Notes under the pieces: model-generated
What the model saw: the letters and a program-made list of their open reading frames with translations, nothing else
The model's database searches: none
Told to the model about the DNA's origin: nothing
Translations under genes and position numbers: made by a program
Shown here: in pieces, positions 32,521-43,470 of the stretch
Layout: each line of letters begins with the position of its first letter
How positions within the stretch are numbered: position 1 is the first letter of the stretch
Assembly (NCBI GenBank): GCA_033026295.1
Contig: CM065168.1
Coordinates: 36,282,875 to 36,346,874, forward strand
Direction: 5' to 3'
Source: Channa striata
Lineage: Eukaryota > Chordata > Actinopteri > Anabantiformes > Channidae
DNA: 64,000 nucleotides

Positions 32521-35114
32521 AATGGACCAGAGAGAGGGAAGAGGAAAGGAAATACAGAGAGTGCAGCAAGTGCTGGTTAGTCAAAACAATGGAAAAATGA
32601 GTTCCTCTGTTTATGTGCATAGTGGATGGTGCCTTTTTTCAAATTGATTTCTGTCGTATGAGTCAGAATTACATCGTCACATATGTACAGTAACAGAGTG
32701 GAGAGGTAATTTTTCCACAGGAGACATTCAGACATGTCATAAAAGCACAAAAAGGGTTTTCACAGACGGTGCATTAACAGTGGCTCTGTCAGGTGCAGGA
32801 TGAGGTCCGCTCCTTTGAGACCAGTCACATCAGAAAATAACACAACAAAAGATTTTTTTTCAAAAATATTCAAGAAGTTTGGTGAAGATTGTGCATGAAC
32901 TATTGTGGCTAGCACTAAAATTTACCACAAATAAGAAATCCATACTTAAAATTCATACATAGCATATCATTGTTTTATTTATTTTTTGGCATAAACTTGA
33001 TAATTTAGGAGCTAAATGAGTGGGTGGTTCAAAGTTAATACAGGCAAACGGAGCAAATGTTGTAATGTTTTGGATTTAAGCGGTTCAAGCTAAAAATATA
33101 TAAGCATTATTGATCTTTATTAATGATACCACCCAAGTATGAGGATGCAGGTAACAACGCAGCTAGTTTTTCTGCACACACAAAAATATGTTGTTTGAAG
33201 CAGCCAGGACACTTTTTTTTTTTTTAATAAACATAAAATATATGTAGAACGACAGAACAGAAGCTAAGTGGGCCTGACTGTAGCATCCTGAGCTTTGTTC
33301 CATGTTTACTGAAATGGGCCTTTTGCTCATGTTGTTGACAGGATTGAAGATCATTTTATTGAATAAGCAATATTGTTCAGGAGCAGGGGAAAACAAAACC
33401 CTCTTAGTTTGCTCGGTTTCAGGCTGTCTGGACGTCTGCATTATCACGGCTTGACAGCGTGAAAGTCCAAGTTAGCAAAAGTCTAAATTTAGCAAAAAAA
33501 TTCAGTTCAGGTTTGCATGAAGATCCACTAATTATGATTAAATGAACTGTCAGTCCAGCACACGACATATGAAACTTCACACCTGCTTCTTTTTTTTTCC
33601 TCGCCGTTGTCGTCTTTGAGCTTGTCCTGTATGTACCATGACATTTCAGTGGCTGGGGCAGAGTGATGTCACATCAAAGGGACCCCCTCGGTCTCTGGGT
33701 GCCAGAACCGGAGAGACGGGTCACTGGGCTGCACCTGGGGAGAGTGGCAGCAAACAGCGTATAGGACAAAATGCTATCAGCCCTCTCTACCATACGCTGA
33801 TGGCATTAGGCACGGATGGGCAAATTTCACAGTGTCAGAAGGTACACGAGGGACGGCGCTTTACACTTGTGTGAATATCTGTGAGCGAGCGTTCGTCTGT
33901 GTGCACAGGGCGGCACATGTGTTCGCACAGTTGGGGTGAGGGGGCCCGCTAGTGACGGACATCACATCATTTTTGGCAATTTTTCAAGTACCTTTTGTTC
34001 CCAAAACATTTCAACAACGAAAAAAAAAGTCACCAAACACTTTCAAAGCAATCCGAGCACCTCTGGTAGTTGGGTGGAGTTTTTAATGTATGTAATGTAA
34101 AATTAAACACAGTTACATATTCTTTTTGTGTTATTGCTGGTTTTATTTGTTCTTAATTAAAACGACAACTTTCTGATGGACCTAAACAGTTTTCAGGTTA
34201 TATGAACTGAGTCCCCTTTCTGGGATGCAGCCTGTCATCCCATGTTTTCCCTTTATTTTCTTTTATGTATATATATATATAATAATCTGTATGTCTTTTT
34301 TGGATTGTATGTTGTGTGTACTTTGTAAACTGTGGTTTCTTGCAGGGGTGGAGCCAAACAGAAATGCCCAAATCTGAGGTAAAATAAATCACTATTATTG
34401 GAAATTGATACATACATTTAACGGGCGACTTCATCAATTTTCAACTTGCTTTCTATGGCTTTATTTTCAGTGTAAATGTAGATTATTGCTTTTAAACTTC
34501 TGCTCTGACTTGCCTGTAATGAAATAATTATCGGACATTGAAAAACTCCTCCAAATGACATCACCTGGAGGTGTTTTCATTAGGAGTTCATCTATCTGGG
34601 AGAAGAGCAGGTTGACCAGGATTATTGTGACCAACACGATCTTATAATCTGAACTAAGGGTTCCTGTTAGTGATGTCATACTTTAATTCAGTCAGCGGGA
34701 ATGTTAATGACATTCAGTTACGTGTACGAAAGTATCAGTGAAGGTTGTTTCATATCTGCCTTGGATTTTTGATGTAGATTTACTCAGTGCTACTAATAAA
34801 AGCTCTGCAGTTCTGCTGTAGATTTGTTACAAGGACACAGACACAAAAAAAAAATCTTTACACAAGTTATTTCAGATTATGAACTTTACACATCTTTGCT
34901 TCGGACCCCAAATCCCAGGACAACTGCCACAGCAGTACGTGAAGAAATGACATTCAATATTGGCAAATGAATAAGCTTTTGTGTTTATAGAGATCTCAAC
35001 TCCTCAACGCTCTTTCAACCACGCTTGCTTGATATTCATTGTGGGGGTAAAGACAATAACAGAAATGAATATGGAATATGCATACATCTCTGAAGGAATA
35101 GAAGAAATAAATGC
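32521..35114. other. Spacer, mostly AT-rich
   Basis: Contains T13 at 33213-33225, a GC-richer patch around 33640-33960 (78-codon plus frame 33638-33874, unrecognised), and AT repeats near 34267-34280. No gene, RNA or named transposon recognised in 2.6 kb. Confidence 0.5.
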
Positions 35115-35850
35115 AGCTAGATGAGTTTTCCATGTCAAAGCTTGAGGTTAGCACTGATTAAAATGTGTGTTATTCCCAGTGGGGTATATTGCAATTATTT
35201 GTTTGTAAGGATAAGTCATAAATTTCAAAAAAATGAATTCTGCCCTAATGAAGAAAAATTGCTGCAGCAGAAGAGAGGCAAGATTAGAGTGGATTTTTCT
35301 GCCTTAATTGCACAATTCATAAGAAATGGTTTACACACATTTTGGGGTTTCCTCTTGAGAAATCATCCTTTGAAAAAAAAAAATCCTAACTTGAGCCTTA
35401 TAAATATTATGCCTATTCTCCACTTATTAGCTCAACAGCGAGGCCTGAAAACAAAGCTCATTTTGAGCAGGAAACATGTATGTCTTATTCAAACTCGAAG
35501 AAGTTGTGCCTCTGGAGTTTTTCTGCTTACCTCCCACAAACCAATCCAAATCCGAGACTCTGCAATATGCAATGCCATCTAAATTACACCTGCCAGGGCC
35601 AAGAAACATCTACCTAAGAAAAGTGTGTGCACAGCAATGAATATCCTCCATGATTTTTTTTTTATTCCTCCCGTGGAACACAGATGTGTGTTTCTGGCCG
35701 CGGCCGCCGTCAACGATCCTGTACCTCGGTACTCGAGGATTAACAGGGACAACTGAGAATAATTAACCATGCAAAACAGGATAGATAAATAAATTGATGG
35801 CCATGACTTTGCATTAATATTCAAGCTTTTCTATGAGGCAAATGTAAACA
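35115..35850. promoter_or_regulatory. Candidate CNE cluster with a NotI site
   Basis: Repeat-poor block with TTAATTGCACAATTCATAA near 35304-35322, AATATGCAATGCC near 35565-35577, GAATAATTAACCATGC near 35757 and TTGCATTAATATTC near 35810. A GCGGCCGC octamer at 35700-35707 marks a short CpG-rich patch. The 153-codon plus frame 35121-35582 crosses it; its translation resembles nothing known and I treat it as chance. Confidence 0.45.
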
Positions 35851-36179
35851 CTTTCTCCTCTGCTTTCAGTGTGCCACACTTCCACTGTTCTTCGTATGCT
35901 CAATGTGTAGGTGGAAAACTGCAGTGGGATCTGCCACCGCATATTTCCTTACCAGCTCTAAACACAAGGTTTCAGATGAAACGGGCAAAGTGCTGACAGG
36001 AGGCCTTCGCAGAGTCACAAGAAATCCTGTCTCACCCGCACGCTTCCCAATGATCGATCAGTGTCGAATGAAGCCCAGTGAAAACGGAACCGCTACTTAT
36101 CTACTCGGGTTCGACGCTGGGGAGGAACCACAAAGGAAATCTCGCAGGCTTTAACGTCACTTTTAAATTTATCTACCTA
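35851..36179. other. Spacer
   Basis: An 83-codon plus frame (35903-36154) has no recognised similarity and no clear acceptor/donor pair. Confidence 0.45.
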
Positions 36180-36440
36180 CCTCACATGTGCTAATCGATG
36201 GGAGAATTCATACACTCACCTCATTCCAACGCTGCTTTTATTTTGTAGGGACAGTCGGGGCAATATGCATTGATTGGCTGAATGTGAGACATTTCTGTCA
36301 ACGATGCTATTAGGAGGATTAAGTGCAAAGATTTCACCAGATTTTTTTGGGGGTGAAAATAGGATCACTGCAACCGCACTTCACACGCATTTGTACAAGC
36401 CGACGTTATACGGTGGCGTAATAGGATCGTGTTAAAGGTA
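36180..36440. promoter_or_regulatory. Candidate CNE
   Basis: Contains GCTAATCGATGGG near 36189, CAATATGCATTGATTGGC near 36261-36278 and a TTAGGAGGATTAAG stretch near 36310, without low complexity apart from one T7/G5 stretch near 36342. Confidence 0.45.
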
Positions 36441-36514
36441 TTAGGTGTCATTTAAGTTCACCTCCTCAGTCATTTATGGATGTGTGAAAAAAATATAAAA
36501 AAAACAGTACAAGC

Positions 36515-36640
36515 CAGTTGTGGAGCGGTGAGAGAGCTTTTTCCCTTAAGCAAAAGGTCATATAATCGATCGGCACAAACTGAGCGTCCATCCGTGACAA
36601 AATGTCCTTGAGTAAGACACCTAGCCGCTGTATGAGAGGT
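36515..36640 (+). mobile_element. Degraded tRNA-derived SINE, copy 2 (plus)
   Basis: Reads GTGGAGCGGTGAGAGAG (tRNA A-box region), CAAAAGGTCATATAATCGATC (B-box region, degraded), then TGTCCTTGAGTAAGACACC at 36603-36621. That last core is shared in sequence or complement with copies at 9190 and 63300. Flanked on the left by an A-rich stretch (36487-36505). Confidence 0.65.
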
Positions 36641-36689
36641 ACATAAAATGCCTCACCGGCAAGTATCAAAAGTTTCTAATAGATTTACA

Positions 36690-37260
36690 TGCTTTCATTT
36701 ATATGCTAGTCCTCGCGACCACAATAATTAATAGTATTTATATTTTTGGAGTGGGAGGAGAATACAACGTGCAGATGCCATTTAAGGGCCTCTGGGGAGG
36801 CAGAGCATTAGGTGCTGGTGAGACGGCTCGCCTTATAATGCTATTTTCAAATGACAGAATAATATGTTATGGATCATTTGAGTTCCCTCTCATCTTCTCC
36901 CTCTCCATCCCTCCCACCATACCGCTTGCATCTCTCCCCCCCGAAACAATGGCGTGTTTTGCTGGGAGGGCGAACAGCGGTTCCTACTTTAATGCGGCAT
37001 CTGGCAACAGTGAAATATCAGAGCGTGGAAGGCGGCCTGGAGAGGGGTGGAGGGTGGGGGATGGATGTCTGGGGAACCGGGAGATGGGAACCAACGGCCG
37101 ATGCAAGTGGCTGTCCGTGGGGGTATGCGCCATTCAGATCTCCCTCTCCCTCAAGCTGGAGGGTCTTTAAAGAGTCATCTCCCCTTTTTTGTGGCCGCGA
37201 GCTAAAGAAGTGGTATTAGAGAAGCTCAAGAGACTCCGTCGCATGATTCAGTGGGCCATT
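36690..37260. promoter_or_regulatory. Candidate CNE cluster
   Basis: Starts with CACAATAATTAATAG near 36721, then balanced DNA with a pyrimidine-rich stretch (36890-36940) and a G-rich stretch (37040-37090). Frames of 155 (36703-37170) and 116 codons (36869-37219) overlap in different phases. Neither resembles known protein, so coding is unlikely though not excluded. Confidence 0.35.
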
Positions 37261-37899
37261 GTAGGAGAAGGTGCTTAGGGAGTGGAACACAGTATCGCAT
37301 GAGAAAATTGCAATGGGATGGAGTGTGTGAGGAAGTGTGTACCTGAAGGAAAGGGTGTGTGGGAGGTCACTTATGAGTGTGGGAACAGGTTAGCATGTAT
37401 GAATGCACGCTGTAAGTAAGCAAGGGGAAATGGGAGATGCTGCTTTTTACCCTGACATTTGCCTGAGGAATTGCTACAATGACCTTTTCCATTTTCTTTT
37501 TAATTATTATTTCCGCTAAGATGAAAATAGAAAAGGATTTACAGTTGAATAAGAGGAAAAAAATAAAGCGCGCGCTTGATGTTCTTTCACTTCATTTATT
37601 CAATCTCTGTTGTAACATTGCGGTTTGACAAGCTTGTGACTGTCTGTCTGCACATTTGAGGTGCCAAAGAAAGGGAGTGAAGCATAAAAAAAAAAAAAAA
37701 AACAGACAGACTGGGAGGAAAAAGTGAGAGGCAGAACTGATAGTGATGGGAATGAAAAAAAAAAAAAGAAGGAAATTTGCATTAGTAATGCAAGCAATGA
37801 TTAATATCAAAGGAGAGGAGATATTTGACGGTGGCATGAATGGCACACTGGCACTTGCCTTGGATCTACTGTACTGCAGATGCCCAGGGCCATGATTAC
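37261..37899. other. Spacer with poly(A) tracts
   Basis: A17 at 37686-37702 and A12 near 37756-37767. The minus-strand Phe-rich frames are artefacts of these runs. Confidence 0.55.
37686..37702 (+). repeat. Poly(A)17
   Basis: Homopolymer. No retroposed body recognised upstream. Confidence 0.88.
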
Positions 37900-38330
37900 T
37901 CATCTCCTCGCTGCATTAGAACTACATCTGTTAGCTTCGATAAATAATATACAAGCTTGGCATCTTCTGCTCGAGATACCGCGCTAGCTCATAATTGACA
38001 CGCAAACGTTTTTTTTATTCCCCCTCCTCCCCGTCATCGCCACCCTTCGCTTTATCCCCACTTATTTTCTCGCTGTCATTGAATCAAAAAAAAATCACAG
38101 TAAATACATAAAACACTCAAACTAATTAATGATTACGGCAGACTGTGGGGTAATGAAAAGTATATAGATGGTGTAGGAGTGCTAAAACCCATTTAATTTC
38201 ATTTAGAGACAGGAATTAATTAGGGGATGGAAACCCAGCCAAAAAGGAGCAGATTTACACAAGCAGGGAATCATCCTTCACTCATGTGAGTTACTGCAGT
38301 GCACAGGAAGTCTTCCAAAGGCGGGGCAAC
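37900..38330. promoter_or_regulatory. Candidate CNE
   Basis: TAATTAAT at 38123-38130, then GATTACGG, CCATTTAATTTC near 38190 and TTAATTA at 38216-38222 within a hundred bases. This is the densest run of homeodomain-type cores in this part of the window. A short T8/C-rich stretch lies at 38010-38030. Confidence 0.45.
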
Positions 38331-39430
38331 ATGCATTTTTGAGCTGCGCTGTTTACAAGTACGTTCATCTACTAGTTTTTAAAGTCTTTAATGAGCGAGA
38401 CCCAAATCTGTGTTTTTCAAGCTGTTCTGTTCCCAGTCCAACAGTGTCGGTGCTGCTAATTTGAGTGTCCTTGCACTCAACTCAACACATTGTTCGCCAT
38501 TGGCTGCAGTGTTGTGTTGGTGTGTCCGGCACTGTGATTCACACGGTGGGGTAATGTTTGGATCGGACCAACCATAAGACAAACTAATGATACCTAAGGA
38601 AGACAGGTAGAACCGCACCGGGTGGTTGTAAGCTGCCTCTGACTTATGAAAGTTTTTCAGCTCATTGGATATTCCTCAATATTTGGACAATTTTAAAAAC
38701 ATTTCAACTTAGTAAAGGTTGATACATAATGATTAGTACCTACCTATTGGAAATGATGGAAAATTATTTGGCCGCCAATTTCAAAACAAAACACTTCTTA
38801 ATACATTAATAACCAGTCCCGTACAAGTCCATCACCCACTATGCGGCCAATAACAAATTAACAAAAACGCATTATGAATTATGATCTTTCTGATACTTTC
38901 AATAAAAACAATTGAATACAAGGCAGAGCTGTACTGGATTGCATTACATTGTACGGTTGTACATAATGAAATGTCCAGTGAGTGTAAAGACAGCGGGTGT
39001 ATTATAATTATTGCATGGTCACATTTTAGTTTAGGAACATCTGCATTGGTCGGTATTGGAACAAGCAAACAAAACCCATCACTGATCAGATTTAGCCTCT
39101 GCAACGTAAATAGGCAAAAACCATCGAGGCTAACTAAGGAATTCTATCCGTTTGCACCCATAATTGGACACTGCACATTCTGCAGAAGCCCCATTAGTGG
39201 AAGATTTTAGATTTTCTGAGGCTCCTATCCACCGGATATGTACCACTTAGAGTTGACAAGTGTACAGTTACTTTGAGAGACTTTCTGAAAATTCTCAGCA
39301 CTTTGAGACAAGCGCTGACAGCACTTTTCCATGAGAGTAGTGAAAGTGACACCATTCTTGAGAAGGGAGGGTGGCGGAAGAGAGGAGAGAAAATAGGGAA
39401 GGAGAAAGAGAGTGAGAGATAGTGAAAGGC
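38331..39430. other. Spacer
   Basis: Frames of 90-109 codons on both strands (38832-39210) overlap and match nothing known. Purine-rich at 39360-39430. Confidence 0.5.
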
Positions 39431-39435
39431 AAAGA

Positions 39436-39463
39436 TTTTTTTTTTTTTTTTTTTGGGGGGGGG
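39436..39463 (+). repeat. Poly(T)19-poly(G)9 junction
   Basis: Nineteen T followed directly by nine G. This is a sequencing- and replication-slippage-prone tract, so local indels in the assembly should be suspected. Confidence 0.93.
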
Positions 39464-39519
39464 TGGCGCTTTGCTTTTGCATTTCATCTCTTGAGAGCGC
39501 TGACTTCAGCATGGATTAG

Positions 39520-40195
39520 TCAACGTGTTTGTTCTCACTACTCTGTTCTCCTGCTCGGAGGAGGAGACGAGAGAAGCTGTACTTCATGCACTGTCAAGGT
39601 CAGCAAATGCCTTCAGATAATGATATTCCACTGTAATTTTACCTGCGCGTTGAAGCCAGCCGTCAGCGTGAATAGATGAGGACCCGAAGTACACCGCGGA
39701 TGCTTGGAATAAACAGTCTGGCTGTATTTCTGAGTGTAGGTGTTCATAGTTATGTGCACTAATATCCACCTCTGTGTCGGGTTCGGTGTATAAATTTGCC
39801 TACAAACACGTTCCGCTGGCGGCTACATACCAATTTAAAAGTGCTTGTCGATTTTCTGCGTTTCCAGCACCAACTTTCCCTTTAAGATAATGACAAAGTG
39901 CCTTAAGAATCTCCCTTGCCATTCGTGAAATGAGCCTAAGGAAGGCGAGCCAAGGAAAGGAAATCCCGTTTGAGTGAAAGATACAGGCAGTTGAATCATT
40001 GCCATGATAACTTTCCTCTGGTTCACAATGTGCTGGCTACTGGAGCTCTCGTCTCTATAATGAACCTCATGGGCTTTGCAGAAGACACTGAGCTGCCTGA
40101 GCTGTGTGCGGTAACCCTTTCCCATAGCCTCTGGCAACCTAGCACGCTAATGATGCTGTACTGGTTCAAAGTGTTCCGCTGAGCACACTCCTGTG
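39520..40195. promoter_or_regulatory. Candidate CNE cluster
   Basis: About 680 bases of repeat-free balanced DNA. The right half (39890-40170) carries CTATAATGAACC, TTGAATCATTGCC and CGCTAATGATG words. A 100-codon minus frame (39835-40137) and a 70-codon plus frame cross it without recognised similarity. Ends at the TG tract. Confidence 0.45.
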
Positions 40196-40213
40196 TGAGC
40201 AGGATACCCAATG

Positions 40214-40216
<3 letters not shown>

Positions 40217-40246
<30 letters not shown>
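40217..40246 (+). repeat. (TG)15 microsatellite
   Basis: Perfect 30-base run, second longest dinucleotide tract here. Confidence 0.97.
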
Positions 40247-40247
<1 letters not shown>

Positions 40248-40349
40248 ATGCACTTGTGTGTTTTCACTCTCGAGTGTATGTGATGGAATGTTTTGCAACC
40301 GGTAGCCACGCTGAGGTATACGGCATTATATTGTGTTTTAAAGCACACA

Positions 40350-40760
40350 GTGGGTTTGGTTCTAATTAAGGAAATTTGCTTTGAAGGCTACCGAAATAGC
40401 TGACCGGCATCTGAAGGAGGAGCTGACCACGGTACAAATAAGGAAGTCCAGATGCTGCCCCGGTCCCACGGCACTAAGTTATGAATGCAGTTTTAACTTT
40501 TGCCGGACTAATTACAGCTTGGGATAATTACGCAATTCACCTCGTCTCCATTCTTGCTACGATAGTGGTGTTTCAGAAAAATACTGCTACATATGGCAAG
40601 GACACGTTTGCTAAAATGTTTTGTTAGCATTTCTGGAGCTCCATATGCGCTACCCAAAATGATTTGCAAGCTCATCGTAATAATGACCCAGCAAATATTA
40701 AACAAGCTATAGGATAATGAGCCCCACCTTTGCATGTGGAAAGACTGGAATCCAAGCTTC
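40350..40760. promoter_or_regulatory. Candidate CNE, very enhancer-like
   Basis: Opens with TTCTAATTAAGG near 40360. TAATTA cores lie at 40509-40514 and 40525-40530, sixteen bases apart, followed by CGCAATTCACC. CATCGTAATAATGACCC and CAAATATTAAAC follow near 40674-40702. No low complexity, balanced composition. Among the best CNE candidates in the window. Confidence 0.55.
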
Positions 40761-40940
40761 ACACAACAATGGATTCTAAATTAACAAATGGTTACTTCTG
40801 TAACCTGCACAGAGGTGGAAACAGAAAAACTAGCTCTCAAATGTGCAATGAAAAACACATATAAATATGTAAACATATATAAACATGTCTTCATGCCTGA
40901 TCATCTGTTTTAAATAGATAATTTATAGATGTTATGCAAA

Positions 40941-40989
40941 GTGCCTTGAGATGATTTTGTTGTGAAATGGCACTATATAAAAAACTAGA
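40941..40989 (+). mobile_element. Fish SINE/LINE 3'-tail fragment (plus)
   Basis: Reads GTGCCTTGAGATGATTTTGT, then TGTGAAATGGCACTATATAA, ending A-rich. This is the plus-strand counterpart of the fragment at 29266-29335 (11-base core CCTTGAGATGA shared exactly). The rest of the element is not recognisable. Confidence 0.65.
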
Positions 40990-43162
40990 ATTTAGAAGAT
41001 ATTAGGTTGGTATTAACCTTCCCTTTGCCCACTTTATAGTAAAATCTCTCTGTTGGAAAACTACTTTAATTGTCGTCTTGAGGAGCAGGTTGAAAAAAAA
41101 AACAAAAAGAAAAAGTGTTTGATGAAGATGAGTTACCACACAAAGACATAGAAGTTGACAGTTATGTTTAAATTCTTTGCATGTTCATGCTAAGAAACAA
41201 ACGAAACCCACTTTTGTTTCTTTTTCCATCCGGTGAATCGTTGCTGCCCCGCGACTCCACACTTGTTGTATCCATAGGCACATCGCCCTGGATACAAGCT
41301 TGTTGCAGACCCTGAAAATATGTTGCATTCCATTTTAATTTTGATGTATTACTCTTTAAGTGCCGAACCTCCAGTGTTATAAAGACAAACTACCAGTAAA
41401 ATCTGAACTTTAATAGCATTTCCAAAAAAATATCAACTCAATTAAATCCATCTCCTTCAAGCTAAACAACCAAATAAGTAGGGTTGGCTAAAAATAACCT
41501 CTATTTAAAAATGCAAATTATTGTATAGCACAAGTGAAGACTTGGCCGTGACATGAATTAGTTAAACTGAGCAAATGTGAATATTTCAGATAACATGAGT
41601 CTCTTGCAACAATATACATTTCCTACGTCATGTCTCTCACCCAAAATACTTTGCGGTCCATCTAAATTTAGTGTGATTTACAGTTTATTGGGCTTGGTAA
41701 CAGTCATATAGGAGTGCAGCTGTGTATTGCCTTCAGCCACTTGCACTCTCACAGCTGGTATCTGGCCTTCTTATGAGGTGTGAAAAAAAAAAGACTGTGT
41801 TTAACCAATGGACTCGTCTCGACCTCTAAGGTCCGGACTATAAACAAGAACTTTTGCTGACGTACTCCTGAGCTAAAGGTCTTCATACCACGTCACCTAG
41901 CCCCCTTCAATGCCAGCAGTTTCGGTTTCCTTAATGTCAATCCACTTTTGTGCATTCAGCAGCAGCCTGTTCCTCTGAGGGAAAGGTTAAGACGCTGTGT
42001 TTGAGGGTTTGGGACAGGATGCCTCCCATGCTTGCACCACATTAAAGTCCCGTGGGGGAGGCCACAGCTGAAAGTAGCTGACAAGGCCACTTTGTCAGTA
42101 GGTCACTGTTTAAATGGGAACCAATTAATTTTAAATGTAAGCAAACAACTCTACTGATTCTTGATTCTAGACAGCGGTGGCTCATATTGAGGGTATGTGT
42201 CAAGGCGAAAAATGTGCTGTGCCAAACGTTGCTGAGCTTCTTGCCCTCAGGCCTGTGGATTCCCAAAGGCAGATCCCCGGGGTGACAGTTTGTGACTAAC
42301 AAGTACAGCTGCTGCTTTGTGCTGTTTGATCAATGCGAATTCTATGGACTGTTAACCAATGATTGCGCCTGATAATGATGTGAATTTGTCTCGTATGACC
42401 AGCTAGAGACAGACTTAGTGCCAATTTATCTAAATAATGGCTGGTCTGTTGTGGAATAAGCCTGTGATATCCAGAAAGTTTTATTTCCAGAGGGTGGTGA
42501 GGAAATTCCTACTCGGCCACTTGGCGTTCAAAGCAGTCTCGCAGCTTCTCCTTTTTTCTGATCTTTTCAGCAAAATCACACAGACAAAAACATAAATGCA
42601 ATAGGAGACTGTCTTCTAATCATGGAGCAGGACTGAGGATTTACAGGATGAGAGTTACAAAAGCTGCTACAAACAAACAAAACTATGAACAGTAAATTTG
42701 CTTCAATTTACCAAAGGAAATAAAGCATGAATAATTCATGGTTAGGCTCAGACTTTAACAGTAGATGATCCACCATCTTCTACCTTTGTGGAGAGCTGTG
42801 TCTTGATGCATAAAAACAAAAAAAACAAAACTTTCTTTTTTAAATAAAACTACCTGCTGGCTAATAATTGCATGTATCATATGCATTTGTTTGCATCATC
42901 TTGGAAAGAATAGAATTTGCATCTTTGCTTATACTGTATATATGTAAATATTATATATGTGTTACATTCTCTACAAAAAATTACGGCATATTTTTGGGGA
43001 GACTTTCCAACTCAACTGAAGGAAATTCGTAAAACTGTGATTTTCGTGGATGTCATGGGAATTAAAAGACAGATAGGAATAAAAAAGATTAAGTGCAATC
43101 TATATCCAAGTAGGCAGAAGATGTTTCGGTTTAAGTTTTGGCTGGATTATTGGGGACCCTTG

Positions 43163-43177
43163 AAAAAAAAAAAAAAA
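43163..43177 (+). repeat. Poly(A)15
   Basis: Homopolymer following GGGGACCCTTG. It may be a retroposon tail, but no body is recognised. Confidence 0.88.
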
Positions 43178-43242
43178 TAAATCTCTGCCTTTATGTTTGT
43201 CTGCTTGCCCTAGAGATCAATTTACAGTTTTGTGCAAGCTGA

Positions 43243-43470
43243 ATCTTTAAGGCGGGAGGCAGAAGAGATCAGAAGTCTCCCGTGTCCCTGAAGGAAGGGA
43301 CCGTCGGCTACCTGTGGAACAGCAATGCTTACGGCAGGCTCCTGCCCATTTTCCACCGTCGTCATGCTGCTAGAATCTATACCACACACTTTGCTGAGGT
43401 AAAATCCCCTGGCTCCCTGCCGGCAAGCTTTACAGTACACTCTGACCTGAAACCATCTCTTTCATAACTA
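43243..43470 (+). other. Exon-like open stretch (unproven)
   Basis: A frame free of stops from 43243 reads smoothly through ...EGTVGYLWNSNAYGRLLP... and reaches a good donor-like GAG|GTAAAA at 43396-43404 exactly on a codon boundary. Against it, the only acceptor-like AG (43271-43272) lacks a pyrimidine tract and I know no family with this sequence. It may simply be a GC-balanced CNE. Confidence 0.2.

Larger units (their letters stand above)
40761..43242. other. AT-rich spacer with SINE/LINE tail
   Basis: Contains the tail fragment at 40941 and A-runs near 41093, 41785, 42816 and 43163-43177. The 86- and 87-codon frames (42042-42302 minus, 42917-43180 plus) are unrecognised; the latter ends in the A15 run. 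Confidence 0.5.

Noticed and set aside
35121..35582. 153-codon plus-strand open frame
   Set aside because: Crosses DNA that looks like a noncoding conserved block. Translation has no known motif, and there is no splice pair at its ends.
36703..37219. Overlapping 155- and 116-codon plus frames
   Set aside because: They run in different phases over the same DNA and neither resembles a known protein. Best explained by low stop density in a GC-richer patch.
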